Source: Zantedeschia hybrid cultivar
Taxonomy: Eukaryota; Streptophyta; Magnoliopsida; Alismatales; Araceae
Direction: 5' to 3'
Length of the DNA stretch: 64,000 nt
Assembly (NCBI GenBank): GCA_030544215.1
Contig: JARZZO010000002.1
Span: 78,003,150 to 78,067,149, forward strand
A program made the translations under genes and the position numbers. The notes beneath the pieces are model-generated. The model was not told the DNA's origin, did not search any database, and saw only the letters and a list, made by a program, of their open reading frames with translations. Below are positions 56,001-58,460 of this stretch, one piece after another (position 1 is the stretch's first letter; every line of letters begins with the position of its first letter).

Positions 56001-58441
56001 GAGGGGGAGGGAGTTGAAGGAAGCGTTGGCTTGGAGCGGCGAGGCCACCAGCGACGGCGATGGCGGAAGGATCTACCTGCTTCTCCGACTTCTTCTTGTA
56101 GTTAGGCCTTGATGAAATCGAGAGGAGGGGGGGGGGACAAGATGACGAGAGGGAGAGAGAAAGGTGGTGGTGGGTGGTACTGTTCACGGAGTAGTACATA
56201 TGAACAGTAACTGCCTTGGGCAGGCTGTAAATAAAGATAGAGAGAGAGGGAGAGTAGGAAGAAGGGCGGCAGCAGCGAATGTGGGAATCAGAGTTAGGCT
56301 TTGATACCAAAACTGATGCGAGACAACAAGAGAAAGAGGGAGGAATGGTTCGGAGGCCGGGGTTAAGGAGATGACAAGGGAGAGAGATAGAGGAAGAAGA
56401 GGAGATCTACATGGGGTGGGGAAGATGGTGGTGTTGGGTGGCAGGGCATCTCACCCTTCCCTTACGTGATCTTAGGAGGAGCACAAACACACATGATAGT
56501 AGCTCATTTTAAGCAAAAGTTTTCTATTCCATCGTCATCTATCTTTTTTTTTCTCAAGAGGGAGTATATGACTATAAATAGAGCAAGCAACCTTAACAAC
56601 CCTAATACTGAAGGACCAAAATACCCCTTATTCAAAATAAAAGATTAAAACAGACCTAAAATGTAAAAAATAAAAAAATACGTCAATTGGACCTCGCATA
56701 GGCCAAATAAAATAAACAATGGATCCTTGGCTTCGTTTCCACAGCTCTTGGATTCCCATCATCGATGCAGGACAACAAGGGAAAGATGGAAGAATGGCTC
56801 GGAGGCCGGGGTTAAGGAGACGACAAGGGAGAGAGATAGAGGAAGAAGAGGAGATCTGCAGGGGATGGGGAAGATGGCGGTGCTGGGCGGCGGGGCATCT
56901 TACCCTCCTCTCACGGGATCCCAAGATGAGCACGAACACACATGACAGCAGCTCATCTTAAGCAAAAGTTTTCCATTCCATCATCATCCTTTTTTTTTTC
57001 TCAAGATGGAGTACAAGACTATAAATAGAGCAAGCAACCTTAACACTGAAAGACCAAAATGTCTCAAAATAAAAGACTCAAACAGACCTAAAATTAAAAA
57101 GAAAAAGAAAAATACATCAAGTGAGCCTCTAATGAGCCAAATAAAATAAACAATGGACCCTTGGCTTCATTTCCGCGGCTCTTGGATTCCCATCAAGCTG
57201 GGACCTCAAAGGAGCACCGGATGGGGAAGAGAGGTTGACCATAGACTGGGATTGGGGCAGCAGCATCGGCCACAGGCTGGGACTTCGAAGGAGCACCTGC
57301 TGGGATAGCAACCTCGGCCAGGGGCTCGAGATAGTGCAGTGGCATCAACCATGGGCTTCCCTCTCTTCAATTTGCTCGGATGGGGCAGCGGTGCCGGTCA
57401 CTCTCGCAGGCTACAGCTGGTGGCATTCGTGCCCTGGAACCAGACATGATGGAAGGGAGGGAGGGGGGGGGATTAAGGTTGGGCTTGTTCTATCCTAGAA
57501 CCAGACAAGATGGGAGGGAGAGAGGGTAGGTTACTACATTCCCCCCAACCAAACTTGGGTTAGTGTCCGTTGATGCATACCTGCTAACAGTGAGGGTATG
57601 AAGTGTGATGGAGAAGGATTTTGGGGGTATGTAAACATAAAGGAGATAAGTCTCTGACGATGATGATGGTGATGGCTTATGGTAGTTATCTTACTAAAAT
57701 TTGTGTTCGACATAGGATTTTGATTTCCTTCGTCAGCCTTCTGCTTTGATTTTTATGATGCTCTGTTTTTGTGTATTTTTTCTAACGTGAATTCACCTTC
57801 TACAAAATCTCTACATGAAGTTGAGTGAAATAGAAATTAAAAATTTATCTGCCCTGACATGTTTTCCATCTTGTAGATTCATCTTTTGTCGTGCTGTACT
57901 TGCACTGAGAGCTACAACATCGAGCCCAGAGCTCCTTCCTGAGTGCCTGCCCTGCTTGCCTGATAACGTCCTTCCACAGAGTCCCATCATTCAGTCTGGG
58001 ATCCTGAGACTTGCCAAATTCTATGGCGTTGTGGAGCATTTTTCATTTTCTGAAGGTATTGTGCTACCTGATCCCACCTCCTAAGATCCTGCCTTGATCA
58101 AGGCTTTGAGCATACACACATTTTTTCGCTGTGAATGGGTGGACACCACAGTATTTGTGAGGGTATTCAAATGGTGTTCATCCTGGTTTGCAGCATTTTT
58201 CTTTTGCTCTTTGGACACAAAAATGTTTATTCTACAAAGTATATTCCATATATGCGAGCCTCCATTGTTGTGTACTCCGTGCCTGACATGCCCTCTCCTT
58301 CCATGTTTGACCACATTCTGAAGGTCAGAATCAGATTTTGCCAAATTCTTTTCAGGGAAGAACGTGGTGCTATTTCCTTGTGAGATATTTGGCAACCGGA
58401 TAAGTGCACAAAAGAATCTGTTCACGTATTTCTTTATTTGA
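9396..58441 (+). CDS. SCAI-like protein (DUF3550/UPF0682), 11 exons
   Basis: Coding exons: 9396-9508, 9679-10069, 16528-16725, 16881-17099, 28395-28461, 28562-28759, 29472-29563, 48866-49048 (or to 49063), 49144-49280, 57877-58055, 58356-58441. Joined, they give 1863 nt in one frame (620 residues, or 625 with the longer exon 8), close to the roughly 600 residues of animal SCAI. An in-frame TAG at 9336-9338 and the lack of another in-frame ATG after it support the start. Recognisable blocks are FHKAFKIYTRLWK and LYYGQYQRTSESSYLSEAY in exon 2, VDTFRMLQCLEWEP in exon 4 and CLYPCDLVPFTR in exon 7. Exon 6 encodes a Ser/Asn-rich, probably flexible stretch. Animal SCAI is a nuclear cofactor that represses MRTF/SRF transcription and acts with 53BP1; plant members are largely uncharacterised, so a nuclear regulatory role is inferred from homology only. 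I see no signal peptide or membrane segment. Four introns are bloated by nested transposons, yet every exon looks intact. Confidence 0.85.
9679..10069 (+). CDS. SCAI-like gene, exon 2
   Basis: Residues 38-168, completing the split Arg codon and reading NDADFHKAFKIYTRLWK, then a helical, Arg-rich stretch with LYYGQYQRTSESSYLSEAY and YEAILSREYF. These are the most recognisable family blocks. The exon ends NFQ at donor ttccag/gtatgc in phase 0. It is GC-rich like exon 1, unlike the later exons. Confidence 0.85.
10070..10121 (+). other. Start of intron 2 (10070-16527, 6.5 kb)
   Basis: The donor gtatgc opens a 6.5-kb intron that holds an RTE LINE, hAT element C, a TIR element, a tandem array and a MITE, each listed separately. 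Confidence 0.7.
10988..10993 (+). promoter_or_regulatory. TATA-like box of hAT copy C
   Basis: TATAAA follows a G-run and precedes a C-run and a long CT-rich leader. Copies A and B have a TTTAAATA/TATTTAA box in the same context (G-rich, TATA-like, C-run), so the position is conserved in the family. Confidence 0.45.
12040..12600 (+). pseudogene. hAT transposase N-terminal remnant (BED finger)
   Basis: The translated sequence contains CLYCRHLVSGIHLFTEHLVR, which matches the C..C...VSGGI.R.K.HLA pattern of plant hAT BED zinc fingers. Downstream it reads FFLEFHIPSTVMHTPSFVQ and PPFT, like the conserved IPFNVVHTPSF...PPS segment at the start of the hAT transposase core. Several stops interrupt it. 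No catalytic or dimerisation (hATC) region follows before the element ends at 12764. Confidence 0.6.
12978..13635. other. Intron 2 spacer, origin unknown
   Basis: I see no coding sequence and no clear transposon ends. The phrasing around 13310-13560 (gggcccttagcaccctagac and similar) looks like repetitive non-coding DNA, but I could not bound it. Confidence 0.3.
13636..14270. mobile_element. Non-autonomous TIR element with GGATAAGGATA repeats
   Basis: The left end TAAGGATGTAAATGGTACC and the right end GGTATCCTTTTACATCCCTA are inverted copies of each other. The flanks share CTTGC (CTTGCAAG left, CTTGCGGA right), compatible with a diverged 8-bp hAT duplication. Inside are many short repeats such as AAAGGATAAGGATAAGGATA near both ends (13680-13780 and 14145-14220). 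No coding capacity is visible. Confidence 0.65.
14333..15480. repeat. Four degenerate tandem units of about 250-335 bp
   Basis: A block with the phrases gagtaagtc, accactatgtctggg and gaactggattag recurs. The accactatg landmark lies near 14430, 14750, 15085 and 15337, giving spacings of roughly 320, 335 and 250 bp. Units are well diverged with many indels. There is no coding potential. It could be an old satellite-like array or repeats from a decayed retrotransposon. Confidence 0.6.
15720..16159. mobile_element. MITE with GGCATCATTTG inverted ends
   Basis: The left end ggcatcatttgagaacatt and the right end, read on the minus strand, ggcctcatttggaaaccatt are inverted copies. Both flanks carry TGA (15717-15719 and 16160-16162), a possible 3-bp duplication. 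The interior is AT-rich and non-coding, with further inverted similarity near the ends (gaattcaaatt and similar). Confidence 0.55.
16528..16725 (+). CDS. SCAI-like gene, exon 3
   Basis: Residues 169-234, reading ETEFKEWKQIVQEIVRF through to TSYHQNE. The acceptor is catccag and the donor gag/gttaga; both ends are phase 0. It joins directly to the VKFTE start of exon 4, keeping a family-like NEVKFTE junction. Confidence 0.85.
16881..17099 (+). CDS. SCAI-like gene, exon 4
   Basis: Residues 235-307, reading VKFTEVTVDTFRMLQCLEW and ending SVTHFLV. The perfect donor gtg/gtgagt at 17100 fixes the end in phase 0. The next exon starts 11.3 kb downstream. Confidence 0.85.
17100..17772 (+). other. Start of intron 4 (17100-28394, 11.3 kb)
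   Basis: The first 670 bp hold no recognisable element. The rest of intron 4 contains hairpin element a and an L1 LINE carrying two hAT copies, listed separately. Confidence 0.5.
17773..18807. mobile_element. TACCGG hairpin-family element, long copy a
   Basis: It opens with CATGGATGGCAGTACCGG, the end shared with copies c and d. About 90 bp of TACCGG/GATACG-type repeats follow, then about 750 bp of unrelated DNA, then a right-hand block of the same repeats (about 18710-18790) ending tatcttgaacagtg. It looks like a longer, possibly parental member of the family whose short copies keep only the ends. I found no matching 8-bp duplication, so the right boundary is tentative. A GC-rich leader-like stretch lies at 18480-18600. 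Confidence 0.55.
18990..20663 (+). pseudogene. L1 LINE, ORF1 part (interrupted by hAT copy A)
   Basis: The + strand encodes, with frameshifts, two adjacent CCHC zinc knuckles (about 19249-19350): CFRCLGQEHQARSC and CLRCRGPGHMWSIC. These are typical of plant L1 ORF1 RNA-binding proteins. The rest is degenerate Gly/Pro/Ser-rich sequence. The element stops at 20663 where hAT copy A begins and resumes beyond copy B at 24317. I could not fix the 5' boundary. Confidence 0.6.
21521..21709 (-). pseudogene. BED-type zinc finger protein of hAT copy A
   Basis: The 62-residue frame begins MASQGAAERSSGNPPSVD and contains KVQCKYCNRIVSSGVYRF followed by KHL. This is the C..C...VSGGVYR.KHL core of plant hAT BED fingers, which bind DNA at transposon ends. 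It stops after EVHY, where full hAT transposases continue. A second frame (21537-21274) ends in LLKMNIMVAKQDGK and resembles the corresponding part of copy B. A TATA-like box lies upstream at 21981-21987. Confidence 0.65.
21981..21987 (-). promoter_or_regulatory. TATA-like box of hAT copy A
   Basis: TATTTAA read on the minus strand, between a G/C-run and a CT-rich leader, upstream of the BED-finger start. Copy B has the same arrangement. Confidence 0.4.
22243..22512 (+). pseudogene. LINE segment trapped between hAT copies A and B
   Basis: This 270-bp stretch separates the two inverted hAT copies. It ends in the copy B target duplication AATTCACC (22513-22520), which recurs at 24317-24324, so it is part of the pre-insertion target, most simply the L1 ORF1 region. 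I see no intact frame. Confidence 0.45.
22743..22749 (+). promoter_or_regulatory. TATA-like box of hAT copy B
   Basis: TATTTAA in a G-rich to C-run context, upstream of a CT-rich leader and the BED-finger start at 23024. The position matches copy A, and copy C has TATAAA in the same context. Confidence 0.4.
23024..23215 (+). pseudogene. BED-type zinc finger protein of hAT copy B
   Basis: The 63-residue frame begins MASQGATERSFGNPPSAD and contains KVQCKYCYWIVSGKVYRF then QQHLAGIKGEV. Two Cys, the VSG.VYR.QQHL core and the trailing G.KG motif mark a hAT-type BED finger. It stops just after the finger. Copies A and B encode near-identical versions ending at the same place, so the truncation was probably inherited with the family rather than random decay in each copy. 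Confidence 0.7.
23257..24044 (+). pseudogene. hAT copy B distal frames split by MITE b
   Basis: The first part (23257-23460) includes PPPVQFTGEQDYTHAT-like and LLKMNIMVAEQDKK stretches. The second part (23739-24044) begins AEAAEQLRREREYQ and continues into a Tyr/Ser/Gln-rich tail (SSYSPYEGYSHPIGY and similar). Copy A has the same parts uninterrupted by the MITE. Tyr-rich tails of this sort occur in plant hAT-related proteins of unknown function. I cannot assign an activity. Confidence 0.5.
23501..23741. mobile_element. TACCGG hairpin MITE, copy b, with TSD
   Basis: It is inserted in hAT copy B with a perfect 8-bp duplication GCAGAAGC (23493-23500 and 23742-23749). The body is TACCGGTACCGATACG-type repeats able to fold on themselves, around a short AT-rich core (23625-23660). 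Copy A at the equivalent place (about 21235) reads GTGCAGAA straight into ACAACTCAGG, an uninterrupted empty site. The right end is TGCCAACCATG and the left end CAAAGATGGCAATC. Confidence 0.85.
24325..28275 (+). mobile_element. L1 LINE, 3' part with ORF2 remnant
   Basis: Continuation of the L1 begun near 18990, past the two hAT copies. The end of ORF1 lies at about 24540-24670 (FLDRVDKMAESQAREVAV). The ORF2 endonuclease begins near 24836 and the 3' UTR ends tacatttgtggtttcatcc at about 28255. Removing the hAT insertions gives an L1 of roughly 5.7 kb, near full length. Many stops and frameshifts make it inactive. Confidence 0.75.
24836..28063 (+). pseudogene. L1 ORF2 pseudogene (endonuclease, RT, zf-RVT)
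   Basis: Endonuclease motifs appear as NVRGVGSREERAV (the usual leading Trp is now TGA) and LFYIQETK at 24836-24930. Reverse transcriptase motifs are GLSKAYDRVTWSCL (about 26455), VGHILSRMWDKV (about 26667) and QCADDTIVFLF (about 26775), where the catalytic YADD is CADD. The zf-RVT region reads VKILTWRVCHGRLPTRTRL (about 27793-27850) and keeps part of its Cys pattern. The frame is broken in many places. Confidence 0.75.
28395..28461 (+). CDS. SCAI-like gene, exon 5
   Basis: Residues 308-330, reading VLATLCDELPPDGMLLIYLS then AS, ending one base into a Gly codon. The acceptor is gtgcag and the donor ttcag/gtttac. It joins exon 4 as HFLV-VLATLC. Confidence 0.85.
28562..28759 (+). CDS. SCAI-like gene, exon 6
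   Basis: Residues 330-396, starting GKDGSTLPVASTSGLN and followed by a Ser/Asn-rich stretch (SSSENKENLNNNNGG) ending LGSFGNG. This is probably a flexible, family-variable segment. The donor is ggag/gtatat in phase 1; intron 5 before it is only 100 bp. Confidence 0.8.
28760..29471 (+). other. Intron 6 with a diverged tandem duplication
   Basis: The 712-bp intron contains two diverged units of about 105 bp (about 29034-29140 and 29141-29233). Each carries a ggggattcc/gggcattcc start and an atg(a/c)ccatgggg-like middle. There is no transposon signature. Confidence 0.5.
29472..29563 (+). CDS. SCAI-like gene, exon 7 (GC donor)
   Basis: Residues 396-426, reading GSNCLYPCDLVPFTRRPLF then LIIDSNVSNTFK. 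Joining to exon 8 in frame (NTFK-VIHGAEKGEA) requires the cut AAG/GCAGGT at 29563/29564, a GC donor. The nearby GT donor four bases later (gcag/gttt) would shift the frame and destroy exon 8. The GC site matches the strong AG/GCAAGT consensus at all but one position. Confidence 0.8.
30142..30345 (+). pseudogene. L1 ORF2 fragment (pre-zf-RVT region)
   Basis: The + strand reads WNVDIKLRKQLTDDETGELT, then RLLHILEGVQ, then after a frameshift RFWRWEGNHIFSVQL. This matches the common plant L1 segment W....RR.L.D.E..EL..LL..L followed by D...W.W...G.FSVKS. Both flanks are unrelated, so it is a short, old fragment. Confidence 0.55.
30586..31734. mobile_element. Non-autonomous hAT element E with perfect TSD
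   Basis: The 8-bp duplication ATGTGAAG flanks it (30578-30585 and 31735-31742). The ends are inverted copies: TGGGGGTGTCAATGG on the left and CCGTTGACAGCCCTA on the right, the GGGTGTCAA-type end of many plant hAT MITEs. Near both ends are GGCC-rich motifs (ttgggcctgg, ggcttggcctg). The interior is GC-rich with long open frames on both strands that look like composition artefacts. Hairpin MITE c is nested inside. Confidence 0.85.
30681..30884. mobile_element. TACCGG hairpin MITE, copy c, with near-perfect TSD
   Basis: It begins CATGGATGGCAGTACCGG and ends with TACTGCCAACCATG. Flanking 8-mers are CCCGTGGG (30673-30680) and CCCATGGG (30885-30892), one mismatch. The body consists of TACCGGTA/GATACGTA repeats forming a near-continuous hairpin. 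A second TACTGCCATCCATG lies just inside the right end. It is nested in hAT element E. Confidence 0.8.
31743..33020 (+). other. Intron 7 spacer, no gene recognised
   Basis: No sustained coding or definable transposon ends. Short stretches around 31800-32250 have a retrotransposon-like flavour but no motif I can name. Confidence 0.3.
33021..34372. repeat. Long inverted repeat bordered by CT/TA and GA microsatellites
   Basis: The arms 33102-33167 and 34258-34323 are inverted copies of about 66 bp with only a handful of differences (agaggcaggatccactgcca versus its complement tggcagtggatcctgcctct). Outside the left arm lie (CT)n, (TA)n and (CA)n; outside the right arm lie (TA)n and (GA)n, so the microsatellites belong to the mirrored structure. 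The enclosed DNA holds hAT element D. It is probably a fold-back transposon, but I could not find its target duplication. Confidence 0.65.
33787..34151. mobile_element. hAT MITE D with perfect TSD
   Basis: This 365-bp element starts CAAGGCTTGCC and ends CGCCGAACCTTG, flanked by the perfect 8-bp duplication GTTCAACC (33779-33786 and 34152-34159). Subterminal motifs (gatcgggtcgactcg and ggactcgtacgagtcgg) are partly palindromic and resemble the GATCGG repeats of copies A-C, suggesting a related family. The central part is AT-rich and non-coding. Confidence 0.88.
34371..34436. repeat. 38-bp tandem duplication
   Basis: The phrase gttttgctaaggtatggtcg begins at 34371 and again at 34409. The two units differ by one base near their ends (cggtagttta versus cggcagttta) and in the GA-rich spacer. 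Confidence 0.75.
34989..35052. repeat. (AT)32 microsatellite
   Basis: A perfect dinucleotide run of 64 bases. It is likely to be length-variable between individuals. Confidence 0.97.
35053..37240 (+). other. Intron 7 spacer, no gene recognised
   Basis: Scattered short frames but no recognisable protein motif. The stretch 35160-35580 looks moderately complex and may be an unrecognised retrotransposon remnant. Confidence 0.3.
37488..40998 (-). pseudogene. L1 ORF2 (endonuclease-RT-zf-RVT), few disruptions
   Basis: From ATG at 40998: endonuclease motifs LLWNIRGLNDGGKQRAV, VCLQETK, VIGDFNQV and VVSDHNVILL. The reverse transcriptase follows with FRPISLLNGSYKIFA, NQSAFIRGRTLKDNFLLAHE, KLDFNKAYDMVQW, RGLRQGDPLSPLLFVIVA and the catalytic LQFVDDTLLF (about 38936). 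Then comes a PKEKGGMGVRNLRLWN segment, and the zf-RVT domain WKIRSPFEVRAFMWLM with CSLCGSKPQDVDHLLVTC and the terminal SIWKERND. Disruptions include a frameshift near 39600 and single stops near 39416, 39212 and 38505, so it is recently dead. Confidence 0.88.
40986..42890 (-). pseudogene. L1 ORF1 (zinc knuckle, DUF4283-like) remnant
   Basis: The start is lost. A canonical knuckle CFRCLEKDHRVGEC lies at about 42810-42868 on the minus strand, followed by a second (CGGLGHTSFKC) whose first Cys has become Ser. Then come a DUF4283-like RNA-binding region (FICQLWPEMKRGWLRYAG, LVGIPWHLWDLEVF, VNVERGIKLPSTV), the 16-residue repeat region, and a basic C-terminal part ending about 40986 next to ORF2. 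At least three stops interrupt it. Confidence 0.7.
41707..41898 (-). repeat. 48-bp minisatellite in L1 ORF1 (4 units, in frame)
   Basis: Four units of 48 bp; the phrase tcaaccct starts at 41711, 41759, 41807 and 41855. On the minus strand each unit encodes 16 residues of the type ICAELGANLPVRVEPT. The unit length is a multiple of three and the frame stays open through the array (41437-41895), so repeat expansion kept the ORF1 frame. Confidence 0.85.
43167..43408 (-). repeat. Copia 3' LTR
   Basis: 242 bp, from TGACGAGAGAAG to TTTTCACTACA on the + strand. It is the 3' LTR because the element runs on the minus strand. Just inside it, 43409-43420 read on the minus strand gives the purine-rich tract TTTGAGGGAGAG, the plus-strand primer. 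Confidence 0.93.
43430..44002 (-). pseudogene. Copia RNase H domain
   Basis: Minus-strand motifs are GYTDADWDGSQDDRRSTTGY (first Asp of the active site), GGNLVTWRSKKQ, SSAEAKYRAMAQ, YCDNKAA and HIEIHRHFIREK. Frames switch near 43709. It ends shortly before the polypurine tract. Confidence 0.85.
44006..44899 (-). pseudogene. Copia reverse transcriptase domain
   Basis: An open stretch of 297 codons: MKEEMDALKQNNIWELVDLP, KWVYTIKFRADGTVERFKA, DYQETFAPVAK, YQLDVKNAFLNGDMVEEVYM, LKKALHGLKQTPRAW and the catalytic VILIVYVDDMIIT, then LGKLRYFLGIEVA and KYVLDLL. The YVDD active site is intact. The frame stops where RNase H begins in another frame. Confidence 0.93.
45487..45864 (-). pseudogene. Copia integrase, C-terminal core part
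   Basis: The frame reads LHESSCLCTLQQNGIAERKN, RHLLETVRALLLHHGL and a YLINRMPSRVL segment, ending GYSSTQKGYKC. QNG.AERKNRHL is the standard copia integrase motif carrying the catalytic Glu. The first part of the core (about 45870-46080) is frame-broken. Confidence 0.85.
46077..46988 (-). pseudogene. Copia gag end, protease and integrase zinc-finger region
   Basis: The protease has SWIIDSGATDHMTG with the catalytic DSG. Downstream, LWHLRLGHLSFKSLKML and CQVCHLAKHCR form the GAG-pre-integrase HHCC zinc-binding motif, ending ELVHSDA. The Ser/Thr-rich stretch before the protease links it to gag. Confidence 0.88.
46930..47814 (-). pseudogene. Copia gag remnant
   Basis: It begins MTTNGVSSKGDSVGDNF then LKLNDSNYLDW-type sequence (observed VKLNDSNYLDWATTTK), the usual copia gag start. 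Later, VLKFLHGLNNEYERLRSQIL matches the gag central domain. The zinc knuckle near 46950 is degraded (KCTHYG, then a stop). Several stops lie between 47250 and 47557. Confidence 0.75.
48392..48408 (-). other. Copia primer-binding site (initiator tRNA-Met)
   Basis: On the minus strand the sequence directly after the 5' LTR is TGGTATCAGAGC, complementary to the 3' end of plant initiator tRNA-Met. There is no gap between LTR and site. Confidence 0.92.
48409..48653 (-). repeat. Copia 5' LTR
   Basis: 245 bp, TGAAGAGAGAAG to TTTTCACTACA on +. Read on the minus strand it contains ATATAAAAGG (48501-48510), a TATA-like promoter box. It differs from the 3' LTR at roughly 20-25 positions by eye. Confidence 0.93.
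48659..48727 (+). mobile_element. LINE 3'-end fragment next to the copia element
   Basis: The phrase attaatatatttatggtatc then atccactt resembles the 3' end of the intron 4 L1 (attaatacatttgtggtttc, atccacttt). It is a short + strand L1 3' UTR piece whose 5' side was displaced by the copia insertion. Based on one short similarity. Confidence 0.4.
48866..49048 (+). CDS. SCAI-like gene, exon 8
   Basis: Residues 427-487, reading VIHGAEKGEATAMLLSP through FTMFLTAPLQSFCFLLGIP to GIDK. The donor is aag/gtaatc. A second in-frame donor 15 bases on (aag/gtgagt at 49064) is closer to consensus and would add VINNK. Both keep phase 0 with exon 9; I cannot decide between them from sequence. Confidence 0.82.
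49144..49280 (+). CDS. SCAI-like gene, exon 9
   Basis: Residues 488-533, reading DAYNRAENLLHLALNEWQ and WTDILGDPFLRRLLL, ending two bases into an Arg codon. The acceptor is tttcag and the donor ctcag/gttact. It joins exon 10 as LLLRFIFCRAV. Confidence 0.87.
49281..50547 (+). other. Start of intron 9 (49281-57876, 8.6 kb)
   Basis: No gene. A small palindromic block (ggacacgggggtgtcc and gtgtccgacac) at about 49854-49885 suggests a transposon remnant I could not bound. Confidence 0.35.
50548..51230 (+). pseudogene. RTE LINE C-terminal fragment, split by a MITE
   Basis: The + strand reads VPLKPKGDFYRMAVRP, TILYGTECWAGRKD, a MRMLWMYGKTRKDKI-type segment and SDLGVAFIDIKLRENRRR. After the MITE a degraded RGRPKKTW-like stretch ends in KDL. 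This is the conserved C-terminal part of plant RTE ORF2. It represents a second, independent RTE insertion, opposite in orientation to the one in intron 2. Confidence 0.7.
50787..51080. mobile_element. MITE with GGCGTGTTTGGC inverted ends
   Basis: The left end gggcgtgtttggcaaacctt and the right end, read on the minus strand, ggccatgtttggcgcagctt are inverted copies, with further mirrored stretches (ttggcttccacttc). It interrupts the RTE fragment. No clear target duplication. Confidence 0.65.
51240..51940. other. Left flank of the three-LTR element, repeat-derived
   Basis: The phrase atacccccaaaatcctt at about 51320 recurs inverted at about 57630, so the three-LTR element may itself sit inside an older TIR element spanning roughly 51240-57660. 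The flank ends gcagcggtgccagccacaag, like the tandem phrases right of the element. Confidence 0.4.
51946..52390 (-). repeat. LTR 1 (3' LTR) of the three-LTR element
   Basis: 445 bp, TGATGCGGGAC to GATTCCCATCA on +. It contains ctataaatag (TATA-like in either orientation). The three LTRs share long stretches such as gagatctacagggggtgggg and ggcttcgtttccacagctct. Confidence 0.85.
52391..56296 (-). other. Internal region of the three-LTR element
   Basis: No recognisable pol. A short minus-strand segment around 52413-52740 could be a gag-like remnant (FLTEKNDKK, MWSISRRSFKTSSTC), but I cannot assign it. Two blocks are duplicated: about 53948-54070 and 55240-55360 share ggttggcctc, gacgaatccaa and gcgcgaat. 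Two GC-rich blocks (54600-54900 and 55680-56060) look like another repeated pair. Confidence 0.4.
54399..54585. mobile_element. TACCGG hairpin MITE, copy d, with perfect TSD
   Basis: 187 bp between perfect 8-bp duplications GATGGCGG (54391-54398 and 54586-54593). It begins CATGGATGGCAGTACCGG and ends CCGGTACTGCCATCCCTG, near-perfect inverted ends. The body is almost entirely TACCGGCC/GATACCGG repeats and should fold into a long hairpin. It is nested in the interior of the three-LTR element. Confidence 0.92.
56297..56309 (-). other. Primer-binding site of the three-LTR element
   Basis: TGGTATCAAAGCC on the minus strand, complementary (with a common variant) to initiator tRNA-Met. It is four bases from the LTR at 56314. 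Confidence 0.8.
56314..56761 (-). repeat. LTR 2 of the three-LTR element
   Basis: 448 bp, TGATGCGAGAC to GATTCCCATCA. Next to the primer-binding site, so it is the functional 5' LTR. Its outer end abuts LTR 3 directly. Confidence 0.85.
56762..57195 (-). repeat. LTR 3 of the three-LTR element
   Basis: 434 bp, TCGATGCAGGAC to GATTCCCATCA, in the same orientation as LTRs 1 and 2. There is no internal sequence and no target duplication between LTR 2 and LTR 3; the first base may be an extra junction nucleotide. Confidence 0.83.
57196..57660. other. Right flank of the three-LTR element
   Basis: A phrase of about 50 bp (ggcagc...ggccacaggctgggac...aaggagcacc) appears at 57200-57230 and 57250-57300, and its left half survives before the element at 51920-51945. 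The LTR element therefore inserted into a small tandem-repeat region. No coding. Confidence 0.5.
57877..58055 (+). CDS. SCAI-like gene, exon 10
   Basis: Residues 533-593, reading RFIFCRAVLALRATTSS and ECLPCLPDNVLPQSP, then GILRLAKFYGVVEHFSFSE. The acceptor is ttgtag and the donor gaag/gtattg in phase 1. If intron 10 is retained, translation would end after nine more residues (GIVLPDPTS) at 58082-58084. Confidence 0.85.
58356..58441 (+). CDS. SCAI-like gene, exon 11 (terminal)
   Basis: Residues 593-620, reading GKNVVLFPCEIFGNRISAQK then NLFTYFFI and a TGA stop. The acceptor is ttttcag, phase 1, after a 300-bp intron. The frame agrees with exon 10, and the compact protein-like end is why I prefer it to intron read-through. 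Confidence 0.75.
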
Positions 58442-58454
58442 TAAAAATAGTTGA

Positions 58455-58460
58455 AATAAA
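58455..58460 (+). terminator. Candidate polyadenylation signal
   Basis: AATAAA 13 bases after the stop codon. It is close to the stop, so a later signal may be used; plant signals are loose. Confidence 0.3.

Larger units (their letters stand above)
51946..57195 (-). mobile_element. Non-autonomous LTR retrotransposon with three LTRs
   Basis: LTRs lie at 51946-52390, 56314-56761 and 56762-57195. The whole is flanked by AGCTA (51941-51945) and AGCTG (57196-57200), a 5-bp duplication with one mismatch. Orientation is minus: the primer-binding site TGGTATCAAAGCC (56297-56309) lies four bases inside the middle LTR, and a purine tract CAGGGGAGAA (52391-52400) lies inside the left LTR. The 3.9-kb interior has no protease, integrase or reverse transcriptase motifs, so it needs enzymes from elsewhere. 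It contains duplicated internal blocks and hairpin MITE d. Confidence 0.82.

Noticed and set aside
54600..56060. GC-rich open frames suggesting a gene
   Set aside because: Gly/Ala/Arg-rich low-complexity frames on both strands inside a non-autonomous LTR element; no domain.
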